Below the pieces are notes generated by a model, which ran no database searches, was not told the origin of the DNA, and saw nothing but the letters and a program-made list of their open reading frames with translations. A program made the position numbers and the translations under genes. From Anaerolineaceae bacterium (GTDB lineage: Bacteria > Chloroflexota > Anaerolineae > Anaerolineales > Anaerolineaceae): a DNA stretch of 64,000 nt. The stretch lies in the NCBI GenBank assembly GCA_029975475.1, contig JARKPB010000008.1, positions 248,001-312,000 on the forward strand. The letters are read 5' to 3'. This document shows positions 33,816 to 42,271 of this stretch, piece by piece (the first letter of the stretch is position 1; each line of letters opens with the position of its first letter).

Positions 33816-35108
33816 TTGGATAACAGACTTCGTCATGCTCAATCCTCCAGCACCTACACCGCTACAGCCCTGATTATCTGGATCGCCGGGTTTACCGGGG
33901 CTTTCATTCTCACCACCATTTTGACCGTTTTTAATTACCTGCTGAGCAATTTGATTCGCACGTTGAGTCTTCAGGGCCGGGATATCGCCTACCTCGGGAT
34001 GCTCTTTACCATTTTTCTCGTCAGCTCAGCCGTCGGCAGTGTGGTCCTGGCGCGCAGATTTGGCCCGCTGAAAATCATGACACTCGGGGGCATTCTGGCT
34101 GCGGCAGGCTGCCTGATCTGCGGCTGGGTGGTCGGGACGGACCCGAGCCGGATGAGTTTTGGAGTTGTCCTTTTCGCGGCCGGCATCGCCAGCGTGCTGA
34201 CCGGCCTGCTCACCTGGTTAATCAGGGCAGCGAAGCCGCTTTCAATGACAGGACTGGGTTTTGCGGCTTTTTTGCTGGCTGACCGTCTGGCCGCACCTGG
34301 AGGGGCGGGCATTCTCTTTGGACTGGCGAATACCCAAAGTTTGAACGTCCTGTATTCGTTATGCGGGGTGATCACCCTGATGGGGACCGCGCTGATCAGC
34401 GGGATTTACTGGCTGGCAGGCCGCAAACCGCTTCCTCCATCCCGCGAAACCGCATCACCCCAGAGGAAGCCCTGGTGGCTGTGGTTCCTGCTCTTAATCC
34501 TGGTGATCGCCAGTTCTTCCGCGTTTTCAAATAACCTGATGGAATCTTTTTTCTTGCGCGGCAGGGTCAACTGGGAAACGCTGCAGGTCATTTTCGCGAC
34601 TCCAATCCCGGCGCTGGCTTATCTGCTCGCCATCCTGGCTGCCGGGCTTGGGTCTGACCTGGCTGAGAGTCTCGCCAGGCGCTCAGGATGGGCGGTATCT
34701 GGCCGATTGGTCTGGCTGCTGGTTGTCATGACAGCCTCTGGTTATTTGCTTTTTTCACTTGCCGCCACGCAGGATTTGGGAGTCATCATCAGCGGTTTGC
34801 GCTGGTATTCGCCGCTGGACGCGGCCGTGTTAACCGCGCTGCTTGGCTTACTATTTTCTGCTGCGCCAAATCGCCAGGTAGACCTCGCGGCAGGTTTCTA
34901 CATCGCCTTACCCCCGCTGGCTGTGGCTGTATTTGGTTTTCTTGAATCGCTTGTAATTCCACCCACAGATTACTTTACGCCGATGGTTTTCAGCCAAATT
35001 TATTACCTGGCGGGGATTGGATTTTCTCTGGCGATGCTGGTGCTGGATCTGCGCAACCGCGGGAAAACTGCCTCCTCGCCGGTTGAACCGCCGACCGGGC
35101 CGCGCTAG
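33816..35108 (+). CDS. MFS-like integral membrane protein
   Basis: 430 aa with about twelve hydrophobic segments and few charges. The fragment AVGSVVLARRFGPLKIMTLGG resembles the MFS loop 2-3 motif but lacks the Asp. The start is TTG, supported by GGGAGG at 33805-33810. It follows the DUF952-MFS gene by 25 bp, so the two may work as partners. The central loop is Pro/Ser/Arg-rich (about 205-225). No substrate clue. Confidence 0.7.
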   Translation: MDNRLRHAQSSSTYTATALIIWIAGFTGAFILTTILTVFNYLLSNLIRTLSLQGRDIAYLGMLFTIFLVSSAVGSVVLARRFGPLKIMTLGGILAAAGCLICGWVVGTDPSRMSFGVVLFAAGIASVLTGLLTWLIRAAKPLSMTGLGFAAFLLADRLAAPGGAGILFGLANTQSLNVLYSLCGVITLMGTALISGIYWLAGRKPLPPSRETASPQRKPWWLWFLLLILVIASSSAFSNNLMESFFLRGRVNWETLQVIFATPIPALAYLLAILAAGLGSDLAESLARRSGWAVSGRLVWLLVVMTASGYLLFSLAATQDLGVIISGLRWYSPLDAAVLTALLGLLFSAAPNRQVDLAAGFYIALPPLAVAVFGFLESLVIPPTDYFTPMVFSQIYYLAGIGFSLAMLVLDLRNRGKTASSPVEPPTGPR

Positions 35109-35173
35109 TCCGCAACTTTCCATGCTCCGCTGCGTATATAAAGTATCAACTCATTATAAGAAAGGAGTGATCT

Positions 35174-35692
35174 ATGAAATCCATTGATCGTTCAAGCCTG
35201 GCAGGAGCGCTATTTCTTATCCTCCTCGGCGTGGTCTTTTTGGTGATCAATCTTACCGGTCTGAAAATCGGTCAGACCTGGCCGGTCATTTTCTTTATTA
35301 TGGCAGCCATGTTCTTCCTGCCGTCAATGCTCTGGCCGCAGGCGAAACGCGGACTGGCTGGTTTGTTTATCCCCGGGTCGATCATGCTCGTGCTGGGGCT
35401 GATCTTCCTTTATAACGTTTTAACTAACGATTGGGTTGCCTGGGCATACGCCTGGACGCTCATACCCGGCAGTGTGGGACTGGGCCTGTGGCTTGGAGCG
35501 ATCGTGGGGAAATGGTCTGGTGACGCTGACCGGGTTGGTGCCTGGATGATGGGCATCAGTGTGATGGTTTTTGCCCTGCTTGGAGCAATATTTGGCGCCG
35601 CTTCTATGAAAATTATTGGCCCGGTGCTGCTGGTGATCGGCGGCGCGCTGTTTCTTCTGCGCGGTTTCTTTAAGAAACCCGCAGCGGAATAA
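35174..35692 (+). CDS. Small polytopic membrane protein (LiaF/DUF5668-like)
   Basis: 172 aa, with five or six hydrophobic helices and short loops: 'LAGALFLILLGVVFLVINL', 'TWPVIFFIMAAMFFLPSMLW', and later 'IIGPVLLVIGGALFLLRGFF'. The alternating 'G..lil.G..ll' pattern resembles DUF5668/LiaF-type N-terminal domains. AAAGGAG, 7 nt before the ATG, is a strong ribosome site. It has its own terminator and is probably monocistronic. Function unknown. Confidence 0.7.
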   Translation: MKSIDRSSLAGALFLILLGVVFLVINLTGLKIGQTWPVIFFIMAAMFFLPSMLWPQAKRGLAGLFIPGSIMLVLGLIFLYNVLTNDWVAWAYAWTLIPGSVGLGLWLGAIVGKWSGDADRVGAWMMGISVMVFALLGAIFGAASMKIIGPVLLVIGGALFLLRGFFKKPAAE

Positions 35693-35713
35693 CCGTTGGT
35701 TTGAGTTCTTTCA

Positions 35714-35745
35714 ACCGGTCTGTACAACAGGCCGGTTTTTATTTT
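35714..35745 (+). terminator. Intrinsic terminator
   Basis: ACCGGTCTG/CAGGCCGGT stem (35714-35722, 35728-35736; one G-T pair), 5-nt loop, then TTTTTATTTTT. It overlaps the 3' end of the convergent rsmA. Confidence 0.88.
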
Positions 35746-36575
35746 TCCCTGCGGAATGCGGCGGTCAGTCTGGCCCAGTCTTCCAGCCGCAGTGCCTCAG
35801 CTCTCAATTGTGGATCCACGCCAGCCGACTGAAGCAACCGCGCGCTTTCTTCAGGCGCGAGGCGCAGCCCGCTGGCGAGCGCATTGCGCAGCGTTTTCCG
35901 TTTCTGGCTAAATCCTGCTTTCGCTATGAGGAAGAAACTGTCCAGGTCTTCTTCAGGAATCAAAGGAGAAGCGTAGACATCGACGCGTAAACAGGCCGAA
36001 TCAACTTTTGGAGGCGGGTAAAACGCTCCGGCCGGAATGCGCAGCGTTTGGCTGGGATGTCCGAATACCTGCACGGACAGGGCCAGCAGACTCATCTCTC
36101 CCGGGCCGGCGCAGATCCGCTCCGCCACTTCTTTTTGCATCGTGAATAGAATGCGAATCGGCCGGGTTTTCCCGGTCAGTAGGCGCCGAATCACCGCAGA
36201 AGTGATGTAGTAGGGTATATTGGCGGCGGCAATGTAGGTCTCTCTGCCCAGCAGGCGCTCCAGGTCCACTTTGAGAATATCCGCGTGGACGACTTCGACA
36301 TTTGGAAACGGCGCCAGCACAGCTTCCAGAATCGGGATTAGCTGACCATCCAGTTCGACTGCCACGACCCGCCTGGCGGCTTGCGCCAGGTGGCGGGTCA
36401 GACTGCCCAGGCCGGGCCCGATTTCAAGGACCACATCTTCCGGACCGATGCCAGCGGAATCGGTGATGCGCTGCAGGATATTGGGGTCGGTTAAGAAGTT
36501 CTGTCCCAGGCTTTTTCTGGGTTTAAGGTCATACGCGGCGAGCAGTTCGGTCGGGTTTAACGCGTTTAGGTTCAC
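35739..36575 (-). CDS. rsmA: 16S rRNA dimethyladenosine transferase RsmA (KsgA)
   Basis: 278 aa. Dimethylates the two adjacent adenosines in the terminal 16S rRNA helix. Seen: DLKPRKSLGQNFLTDPNI at the N-terminus, VLEIGPGLGSLTRHL (SAM site), VVAVELD, AANIPYYITSAVIRRLL (NIPY catalytic motif) and FYPPPKVDSA. GTG 36575 is chosen as the start because it makes a GTGA overlap with the upstream stop and the family sequence begins there; the frame extends to ATG 36641 inside the previous gene. yabE-ksgA adjacency is also found in Bacillus. Confidence 0.93.
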   Translation of the reverse strand: MNLNALNPTELLAAYDLKPRKSLGQNFLTDPNILQRITDSAGIGPEDVVLEIGPGLGSLTRHLAQAARRVVAVELDGQLIPILEAVLAPFPNVEVVHADILKVDLERLLGRETYIAAANIPYYITSAVIRRLLTGKTRPIRILFTMQKEVAERICAGPGEMSLLALSVQVFGHPSQTLRIPAGAFYPPPKVDSACLRVDVYASPLIPEEDLDSFFLIAKAGFSQKRKTLRNALASGLRLAPEESARLLQSAGVDPQLRAEALRLEDWARLTAAFRREK

Positions 36576-37966
36576 GGCAGCGGCCAGGGGATATTTTCCG
36601 GGACGGGTGTCAGAAAATACACGGTTACATTCTGATGCCATTCAACGTAATCCGCGTCCGTATACGCCAGATCGATCCAGTACTTCCCCGGCACGCCGCC
36701 GCCCACATCGGCGATGGTCGCCGTGCCGTAACCGGGGACGTAAACCTGCGTTCCCTTAAATAACCGGTACCACGGCAGGGTAAAGGCAGCGATTCCTCTG
36801 CCAACCGGCGCCCCTGAGGCGGTGGTGTTGCTGCATTTACCGGGAATTCCCAGGTTGCAGGGCGAATAGGATGTGGCGTACATGGTAACCGCGCGGTAAT
36901 ACTGAATCGGACCGTTGGGCGTGTCCAGGGTGTGGATCACGACTTTGGTGCCGTACCCCAGGACCTGATCTTTGGGCTGGCGTGCCACCCATTCAGCTTC
37001 CGATTCTCGCGATACTTCCTGACCATCCTCATAACGGACGCGAACCCGCGAAATTTTTAGACCCGGTTCCCCGCTGACAAGGACCGATTTCTGATCCAGT
37101 TCTGTGTTCGGGTCAGCCTGCAGGCTGCTGCCGTAGGGGATGACAATCTGCTGGTCTAAAATTTCTTCCCGAACGCGAACCAGGCGAATTTTTCCATCCG
37201 CGGGAATGTCCGCGTCTTCAGGCGGCTGGCTGTAATCCAGTCCCTGAAGGGTTAAGCCGCCGTCGAGCAGCGCCTCGCCAACCTTTTGGGCTGCGCTGAA
37301 AATGACCATTTCGCGGTCCCCCAGAAAGACTGTGATGGGTCTGGCCTGGCGGAGCGTGATACCCGTCGGACCTTCCAGAGCTGTGGAAAGCGGCGGTTCA
37401 ACCTGGTCAGAACCGCGCACAGGGATATTTTGGTCGCTCAGCGCGCCAAGAATGTTGAGAGCGCTGGATTGAAAATTTCTGGTCTCGCCGCCGGCGGAAA
37501 GAACGACAGGCTGGCTCAGCCTGATCTGTAAAAAGCCGGTGCGGGCTGACGGCAGCCGCTCGTCTCCAGCCACGCGTTTCCCGTTCCACCAGAAACGGGC
37601 ATCGGGGTCTACTTCCAGGCCGGCGTCTTGCATAATCTCCAGCGGCGTTTGGCCGGCGCTGGCCAGTGGAAGAATTTTCCCTTCCGGCAGCAGGTAAAGC
37701 GTGATTTGCCTGGCGCGGGTGATCACAACCGTGTCGCCGCTCCGCAGCCAGACCGACTCAGGCGGGTCGATCTTATCCAGGCTGGTGAGCGGTATCCCCG
37801 CCTGCCAGGCTGCCGCGGTAGAGGTAAAAGCGAAGACGGTGCGGCGGATTTCCTGACCGTCAACCCGGATGGTGATGGTTTTTGCGCTCAGGGCTGCCAG
37901 CAGGCCAAGCAGCAAAACGGCGGAACCAAGAGGGATCAGCCACCGGTATCTCAAATTCTGAAACAT
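36572..37966 (-). CDS. YabE-like protein with DUF348 repeats, G5 and 3D domains
   Basis: 464 aa. A signal-anchor helix (about residues 10-30) is followed by DUF348 repeats (TITIRVDGQEIRRTVFAFTS; RQITLYLLPEGKILPLAS; RPITVFLGDREMVIFSA), a G5 domain (about 245-330) and a C-terminal 3D domain: MYATSYSPC, then AAFTLPWYRLFKGTQVYVPGYG, 'IADVGGGVPGKYWIDLAY' with the conserved Asp residues. 3D domains are the catalytic core of stationary-phase muralytic transglycosylases (MltA fold). Secreted, cell wall. Promoter directly at the start codon. Confidence 0.9.
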   Translation of the reverse strand: MFQNLRYRWLIPLGSAVLLLGLLAALSAKTITIRVDGQEIRRTVFAFTSTAAAWQAGIPLTSLDKIDPPESVWLRSGDTVVITRARQITLYLLPEGKILPLASAGQTPLEIMQDAGLEVDPDARFWWNGKRVAGDERLPSARTGFLQIRLSQPVVLSAGGETRNFQSSALNILGALSDQNIPVRGSDQVEPPLSTALEGPTGITLRQARPITVFLGDREMVIFSAAQKVGEALLDGGLTLQGLDYSQPPEDADIPADGKIRLVRVREEILDQQIVIPYGSSLQADPNTELDQKSVLVSGEPGLKISRVRVRYEDGQEVSRESEAEWVARQPKDQVLGYGTKVVIHTLDTPNGPIQYYRAVTMYATSYSPCNLGIPGKCSNTTASGAPVGRGIAAFTLPWYRLFKGTQVYVPGYGTATIADVGGGVPGKYWIDLAYTDADYVEWHQNVTVYFLTPVPENIPWPLP

Positions 37967-37972
37967 GCCATA

Positions 37973-37999
37973 ATTCTAACAGGATTTCAGGGCTGTCAA
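37973..37999 (-). promoter_or_regulatory. Promoter with -10 six nt before the start codon
   Basis: Minus strand TTGACA (complement of 37994-37999), 15-nt spacer, TAGAAT (complement of 37973-37978), then 6 nt (TATGGC), then ATG 37966. The predicted transcript is leaderless. Confidence 0.65.
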
Positions 38000-38460
38000 T
38001 CCCACCTGAAAAATCTTCACTGATTCTAATCAAGGGTCTTATTTTTTTTATTGCGATCCAATCCGCAGGGTGAAGACCGCAATGTGGACGGCGCGGAGCC
38101 GCTGAAATAAAAACCCGGACGTCAGCCGCTCCTGCTGAAGGCTTCTCATTTCCGGCCGCTGCCAGTCCCGTGGAGAATGCCTGGCAGCGGATCTGTGTAT
38201 TCATCTGCCGCACCAGGCACTGTCGCCGGGATCTCAGACAAGAACGGTTTTTTCCCCGAGTTTTTTCTGACCAGGAAATCCGGTGGGGCGATCCACCGGT
38301 TGAGGCGCGGGCTCGCGGCAGCACAAATTTTGCATCTGACTAGCTGCAACCGGCTGGTGGCGTTAGCAGACGCCGCTTCTCGCAGCCAACCTTCCCTTGT
38401 ACCTGATTTGCCTGTTTACCGCTTTTCCTTCTTTTCTGTAAATTGGTTTTCCGAAAAGGT
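38000..38460. other. Non-coding stretch with strong inverted repeats
   Basis: About 460 bp without a supportable gene. It holds a perfect 10-bp inverted repeat CCGCTGCCAG/CTGGCAGCGG (38156-38165, 38181-38190), a 7-bp one CCGGTGG/CCACCGG (38280-38286, 38293-38299), and two T6 runs (38248-38253, 38261-38266). No tmRNA, RNase P, SRP or 6S signature was recognised. It may encode a structured RNA or be regulatory. Confidence 0.4.
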
Positions 38461-38463
38461 GAT

Positions 38464-38493
38464 AAAAAAAGCCCCCGGTGATAACCTGGGGCT
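38464..38493 (-). terminator. Terminator after tRNA-Phe
   Basis: AGCCCC...GGGGGCT hairpin (about 38470-38493) followed on the minus strand by TTTTTTTATC, right after the tRNA 3' end. Confidence 0.85.
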
Positions 38494-38495
38494 TG

Positions 38496-38568
38496 TGCCG
38501 AGACACAGGATCGAACTGTGGACACCGCAATTTTCAGTCGCGTGCTCTACCAACTGAGCTATCTCGGC
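38496..38568 (-). tRNA. tRNA-Phe (GAA)
   Basis: 73 nt on the minus strand. Acceptor GCCGAGA/TCTCGGC plus discriminator A, D-arm GCTC..GAGC, anticodon stem CGCGA/TTGCG with loop CTGAAAA (anticodon GAA, Phe), short variable loop, T-arm CACAG-TTCGATC-CTGTG. The CCA end is not encoded. Confidence 0.97.
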
Positions 38569-38684
38569 GTGGATGGTATTTTAACCGAGGGCGATGGGCT
38601 TGTCAAGCCAAAACCAGGACAGCGAACCAACCGCGGGATACCCCCCGGATACCTCGAATACGACATTAAAGCTCCTAATATTAC

Positions 38685-38693
38685 TGGTATAAT
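38685..38693 (+). promoter_or_regulatory. Extended -10 six nt before a start codon
   Basis: TGGTATAAT (extended -10), then 6 nt (ATGCAT), then ATG 38700. The ATG at 38694 touches the -10 and so cannot lie in the mRNA. A leaderless transcript is predicted. Confidence 0.65.
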
Positions 38694-38699
38694 ATGCAT

Positions 38700-39737
38700 A
38701 TGAGCGCAGGGAATTTCTCTCGTCGTGATTTTCTAAAGCTGGCTGCCCTGACTTCTGCCGGGGCCGCTTTTGCTCCCCTTCCCGATAAAATTCTGGATTT
38801 AGAAGCCGGAAATTTAGGGCGGGTGGCTACCCGCCAGATCAGCGTGTACGCCAAACCGGATGATAAAAGCGAAATCCGCTATCAGCGCTACCGCGATGAT
38901 CTGATTAATTTATATTACCCGGTCGTGTCCGAATACGGTCCCAGCTGGAACCCGTTGTGGTACCGGGTCTGGGGCGGTTATATTCATTCTGCTCATTTGC
39001 AGAAAGTGGATTACCGCCTGAATACCAATATCACCACATTCTCTGAAAAGCGGGTGCTGGGTCAGATCTGCGTGCCGTACACTCAGAGCTTGATGCGCCT
39101 GCCGAAAAATCAGTGGAAACCCACCTACCGTCTGTATTATCATTCGCTTCACTGGATCATGGGACTGGAAGACGGACCGGACGGGCTGCCGTGGTACCGG
39201 CTGCAGGATGAATTGCTGGAAGTTGATTACCTGATCCCTGCCGAGCACATAGAACCCTTATCCCTCTCCGCGTTCACGCCGCTTTCAACGGATGTGCCGC
39301 CTGAAAAGAAACGCATCCAAATCTCGCTGTCCCGGCAGGAATTAATCGCCTACGAATATGAGAACCCGGTTCTAAAAACCAAAATTTCATCAGGCGTATT
39401 CGACCGAAAAAAAGGACCGGAATCGACCATGACGCCTTCCGGGCAGTACAATATTGTCTCGAAAATGCCTTCCAAGCACATGGGGGACGGCAACCTGACC
39501 AGCAACATCGAAGCCTACGAATTGCTGGGCGTTCCCTGGGTTTCTTTCTTCATCCCGGATATTGGCATCGCATTCCACGGCACTTACTGGCATGAAAATT
39601 TTGGCGTGCCAATGAGCCACGGATGTATAAATATGCGCACGGAAGAAGCGCACTGGCTGTTTAACTGGTCAACCCCGGTGTACCAGCCGGGGAATGAAGA
39701 AACCATCGGTTACGGCACCAAAGTGATCGTCTCTTGA
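38700..39737 (+). CDS. Tat-exported L,D-transpeptidase (YkuD)
   Basis: 345 aa. The N-terminus FSRRDFLKLAAL is a twin-arginine signal (Arg8-Arg9), then an Ala-rich core. The YkuD domain occupies about residues 200-345, with IQISLSRQELIAYE at its start and the catalytic cluster HGTYWHENFGVPMSHGCINM, in which Cys of SHGC is the nucleophile. It would make 3-3 cross-links or attach proteins to peptidoglycan. Tat export is unusual for this family but common in Chloroflexi-type proteins. The N-terminal region (about 40-190) has SH3-like beta character. Confidence 0.92.
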   Translation: MSAGNFSRRDFLKLAALTSAGAAFAPLPDKILDLEAGNLGRVATRQISVYAKPDDKSEIRYQRYRDDLINLYYPVVSEYGPSWNPLWYRVWGGYIHSAHLQKVDYRLNTNITTFSEKRVLGQICVPYTQSLMRLPKNQWKPTYRLYYHSLHWIMGLEDGPDGLPWYRLQDELLEVDYLIPAEHIEPLSLSAFTPLSTDVPPEKKRIQISLSRQELIAYEYENPVLKTKISSGVFDRKKGPESTMTPSGQYNIVSKMPSKHMGDGNLTSNIEAYELLGVPWVSFFIPDIGIAFHGTYWHENFGVPMSHGCINMRTEEAHWLFNWSTPVYQPGNEETIGYGTKVIVS

Positions 39738-39749
39738 TCTCGCCGGCGG

Positions 39750-40949
39750 CTATTGAAAATCCGGCGGCGGACGGTTTCCGACAAATTCAAGAAAAACCTG
39801 ATTCCCCAGCATGCTTCCCTGCTGGCTGAGCCGCAGGGTTTCTCCGTCCCATTCCACCAGTCCGCGCGCCGTCAGGTGCTGGATCTGGCGCGGGAATAAT
39901 GACTCAATACTTCGCCCGAAGCGGGTCTGAAAGCCGCGGGCGGAAATTCCTTCACCGGTCAACCGCAGCCCCAGCATCATTGTTTCTTCGATAATCTCCC
40001 AGTCCGACTGGCAGTGGATATTTTCCGCTGCGGGCCCGGCGGGAAAAACCTTCGCCTTCCCACTGGTTACAGCGCTGAGGTAGGCGGGGATGGGTTTGAC
40101 ATTGGCGGTTCTGACCTTATCAGCGCAGCCGTGCGCTCCGGCTCCGAACCCCAAATATGGCTGGTTGCGCCAGTAGGTAAGATTATGCGCGCAGGTCATG
40201 AGCAAACCGCCGCGTTTGGCGGCAAAATTTGAGATTTCATAGCGCTCAAAACCATCCTGGTTTAGAAGTTCCAGGGCGGCAGTGAACAGGTCAGCCGCCA
40301 GGTCGTCATCCGGTTTCTGGACGCTCCCGTTTTTGATCTGTTCTTCCAGCGGTGTGCCTTCTTCAACTGTCAGGCAGTACAGCGAGAGGTGCTCGGGCAA
40401 AAGCTCCAGTGCGGCGCGTAAAGTCTTTAACCAAGAATCCATGTCCTGACCGGGTATTCCGTAGATCAGGTCCAGACTTATATTTGCGAACCCGGCATTG
40501 CGGGCGGCGGCTACCGCGGCCTGCACGTCTCCGGGTTGATGCTGCCGGTCAAGGATGCTCAGCTCCGCCGGATTTGCGGATTGCATCCCCAGGCTCAGCC
40601 GGTTTACCCCGGCTTCCAGGAAACCAGCCAGGCGCTCCTCGTCCACTGTGCCAGGATTGGCTTCCAGGCTGATTTCAGCGCAGCCGCTTAGATCCAGGTT
40701 TGAGCTTAAGCAGCGAAGGATTTGCGAAATCTGAGGGGAGGATAACAAAGACGGCGTGCCGCCGCCAAAAAAGACCGTTTTCCCCGCCAGCGGCGCGGGG
40801 GCGGCTGCGGCGACCTGTTCGATTTCACGGCACAGGGCGTCAACGTAGGCTGGAATGAACTGCTGGACCCCCGCGTACGTATTGAAATCGCAATACCCGC
40901 AGCGCGTTTGGCAGAATGGAATATGCAGGTAAACCGCTACCGGCTCCAT
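39750..40949 (-). CDS. hemW: HemW-like radical-SAM heme chaperone
   Basis: 399 aa. Seen: VAVYLHIPFCQTRCGYCDFN (CxxxCxxC cluster site), 'VFFGGGTPSLLSSPQISQIL', SLEANPGTVDEE, NRLSLGMQSANP and DLIYGIPGQ, all of the HemN/HemW family. HemW handles heme insertion; true coproporphyrinogen dehydrogenase HemN has extra N-terminal residues that are absent here. ATG 40949 is used because the family begins MEPVAVYLHIPFC. It has no good ribosome site. Confidence 0.92.
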   Translation of the reverse strand: MEPVAVYLHIPFCQTRCGYCDFNTYAGVQQFIPAYVDALCREIEQVAAAAPAPLAGKTVFFGGGTPSLLSSPQISQILRCLSSNLDLSGCAEISLEANPGTVDEERLAGFLEAGVNRLSLGMQSANPAELSILDRQHQPGDVQAAVAAARNAGFANISLDLIYGIPGQDMDSWLKTLRAALELLPEHLSLYCLTVEEGTPLEEQIKNGSVQKPDDDLAADLFTAALELLNQDGFERYEISNFAAKRGGLLMTCAHNLTYWRNQPYLGFGAGAHGCADKVRTANVKPIPAYLSAVTSGKAKVFPAGPAAENIHCQSDWEIIEETMMLGLRLTGEGISARGFQTRFGRSIESLFPRQIQHLTARGLVEWDGETLRLSQQGSMLGNQVFLEFVGNRPPPDFQ

Positions 40950-40996
40950 GGCTAGGAGGATAACACAGGCTGCCCGCCGAAACAAGGATCTGAGGA

Positions 40997-41022
40997 TTGA
41001 CAAAAAGCCGATATGGTATAAT
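40997..41022 (+). promoter_or_regulatory. Promoter of the LysM gene with short spacer
   Basis: TTGACA (40997-41002), only 14 nt, then TATAAT (41017-41022) preceded by TGG, making an extended -10. The extended -10 probably compensates for the short spacer. Confidence 0.65.
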
Positions 41023-41065
41023 TTTTGCTTCAGGAACAGCCTGTAATCACGATAAAGAAAATCTT

Positions 41066-42223
41066 ATGAGTCCAGATACCTCACAAACAAAAATTTGCCC
41101 GACCTGCGGCACGCGGCTGAATGAAAACGCCACGCGCTGCCTGGTTTGCGGCAGGAATTTCACCGCCGCAGCCGCGCCAGCCAAGAGCGGCGCTACCTCA
41201 AAGAATGTCCAGGGTCCGCGCCTGCCGGAGGTCCGGTTGAGTCTGCCGGTGGCTGTCGGTCTGGTCGTACTGATGATGGGCCTGGGAGCGGTGATCGTTT
41301 ATGCCGTTCTCGCCGGTTCCAATGCGGCCGCTTCAGTCGGCCTGACCCCGACCCCGACCGCGTCGCAGACGCCCACCATTACCTTCACTCCCACCGCCAC
41401 AGCCACACCGACCATTACCCCGACCTTTACGCCCGAACCGCCGATTGAGTACCGGGTTCTGGCGGGAGAAGTGTGCTCTTCGATCGCTTTAAAATTCGGG
41501 GTGACGGTGGATTCGATCGCCAAAGCCAATAATTTCCCGCCGGACTGCGGCACGCTCTATGAAGGTCAAACCATCAAGGTGCCGAAACCCACCCCGACCC
41601 CACCGCCGGCCGCAACGGCTACCCTGAGCCCGCAAGAAGCGACCGAGCAGGCCTGCGGTGTGGCTGACTACGTGGTAAAAGACGGCGACACGCTGGGCGG
41701 AATCGCGCGCGCTTACAATATTGATATCGAAGTCCTGCGCAACGCCAACGGGCTGCCGACAGATAATATTTACTCGGGGATGCGGCTGAAGATCCCGCTT
41801 TGCCAGCGCCTGCCAACCCCCGGGCCGACTCCCACGGCGACGCCCCCGCCGCCTTATCCGGCGCCTAACCTGCTTCTGCCGGTGGATGGAACCATTTTCA
41901 ATTTCACCGATGATGATATTACCCTGCAGTGGTCGGCGGTCGGACCCTTGCGCGCCAATGAGGCTTACGCGGTCATGATCGAAGATGTTACCGCCGGAGA
42001 AGGCTCGCGAAGTATCGCGTATGTAACCGACACGAAATATATTGTTCCCACCAGTTTACGGCCCAAAGACGGTCGTACCCACATTTTCCGCTGGACTGTG
42101 ATGCCCGTGCGCCAGAAAGGCGTCACCGCGGACGGCCAACCGATCTGGGATCCGGGCGGCGCGGTCAGCCTGGCGCGCGTTTTCGGCTGGCAGGGCGGTC
42201 CTGCCGGGACGCCTTCCCCATAG
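41066..42223 (+). CDS. Zinc-ribbon, membrane-anchored double-LysM protein
   Basis: 385 aa. N-terminal zinc ribbon ICPTCG...CLVCGRN (Cys11, 14, 25, 28), cytoplasmic. A transmembrane helix (about 60-85) precedes a Thr/Pro linker and two LysM domains: EYRVLAGEVCSSIALKFGV (about 128-173) and 'DYVVKDGDTLGGIARAYNID' (about 203-248), the sugar-binding part. The last 110 residues (PNLLLPVDGTIF onward) look like an immunoglobulin-like beta domain. It binds peptidoglycan from the membrane. The in-frame region upstream of 41066 holds the promoter and is not coding. Confidence 0.88.
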   Translation: MSPDTSQTKICPTCGTRLNENATRCLVCGRNFTAAAAPAKSGATSKNVQGPRLPEVRLSLPVAVGLVVLMMGLGAVIVYAVLAGSNAAASVGLTPTPTASQTPTITFTPTATATPTITPTFTPEPPIEYRVLAGEVCSSIALKFGVTVDSIAKANNFPPDCGTLYEGQTIKVPKPTPTPPPAATATLSPQEATEQACGVADYVVKDGDTLGGIARAYNIDIEVLRNANGLPTDNIYSGMRLKIPLCQRLPTPGPTPTATPPPPYPAPNLLLPVDGTIFNFTDDDITLQWSAVGPLRANEAYAVMIEDVTAGEGSRSIAYVTDTKYIVPTSLRPKDGRTHIFRWTVMPVRQKGVTADGQPIWDPGGAVSLARVFGWQGGPAGTPSP

Positions 42224-42245
42224 CGGATCATTAAGGAAGATAAAG

Positions 42246-42269
42246 AAAAAGCCCCCGTCTGGGGGCTTA
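42246..42269. terminator. Bidirectional terminator
   Basis: AAAAAGCCCCC-GTCT-GGGGGCTTAATTT. On the minus strand the stem is followed by TTTTTCTTTAT. It serves both convergent genes. Confidence 0.88.
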
Positions 42270-42271
42270 AT

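Noticed and set aside
38496-38568. tRNA-Phe as an attachment site of an integrated element
   Set aside because: No integrase and no direct repeat of the tRNA 3' end seen within the neighbourhood.
38694-38696. ATG immediately after TATAAT as start of the L,D-transpeptidase
   Set aside because: It touches the -10 element and would lie upstream of the expected transcription start; ATG 38700 is the better start.
41340-41450. Tandem repeat in the LysM gene
   Set aside because: It is a Thr/Pro linker coded by similar codons, common in such proteins, not a DNA repeat array.
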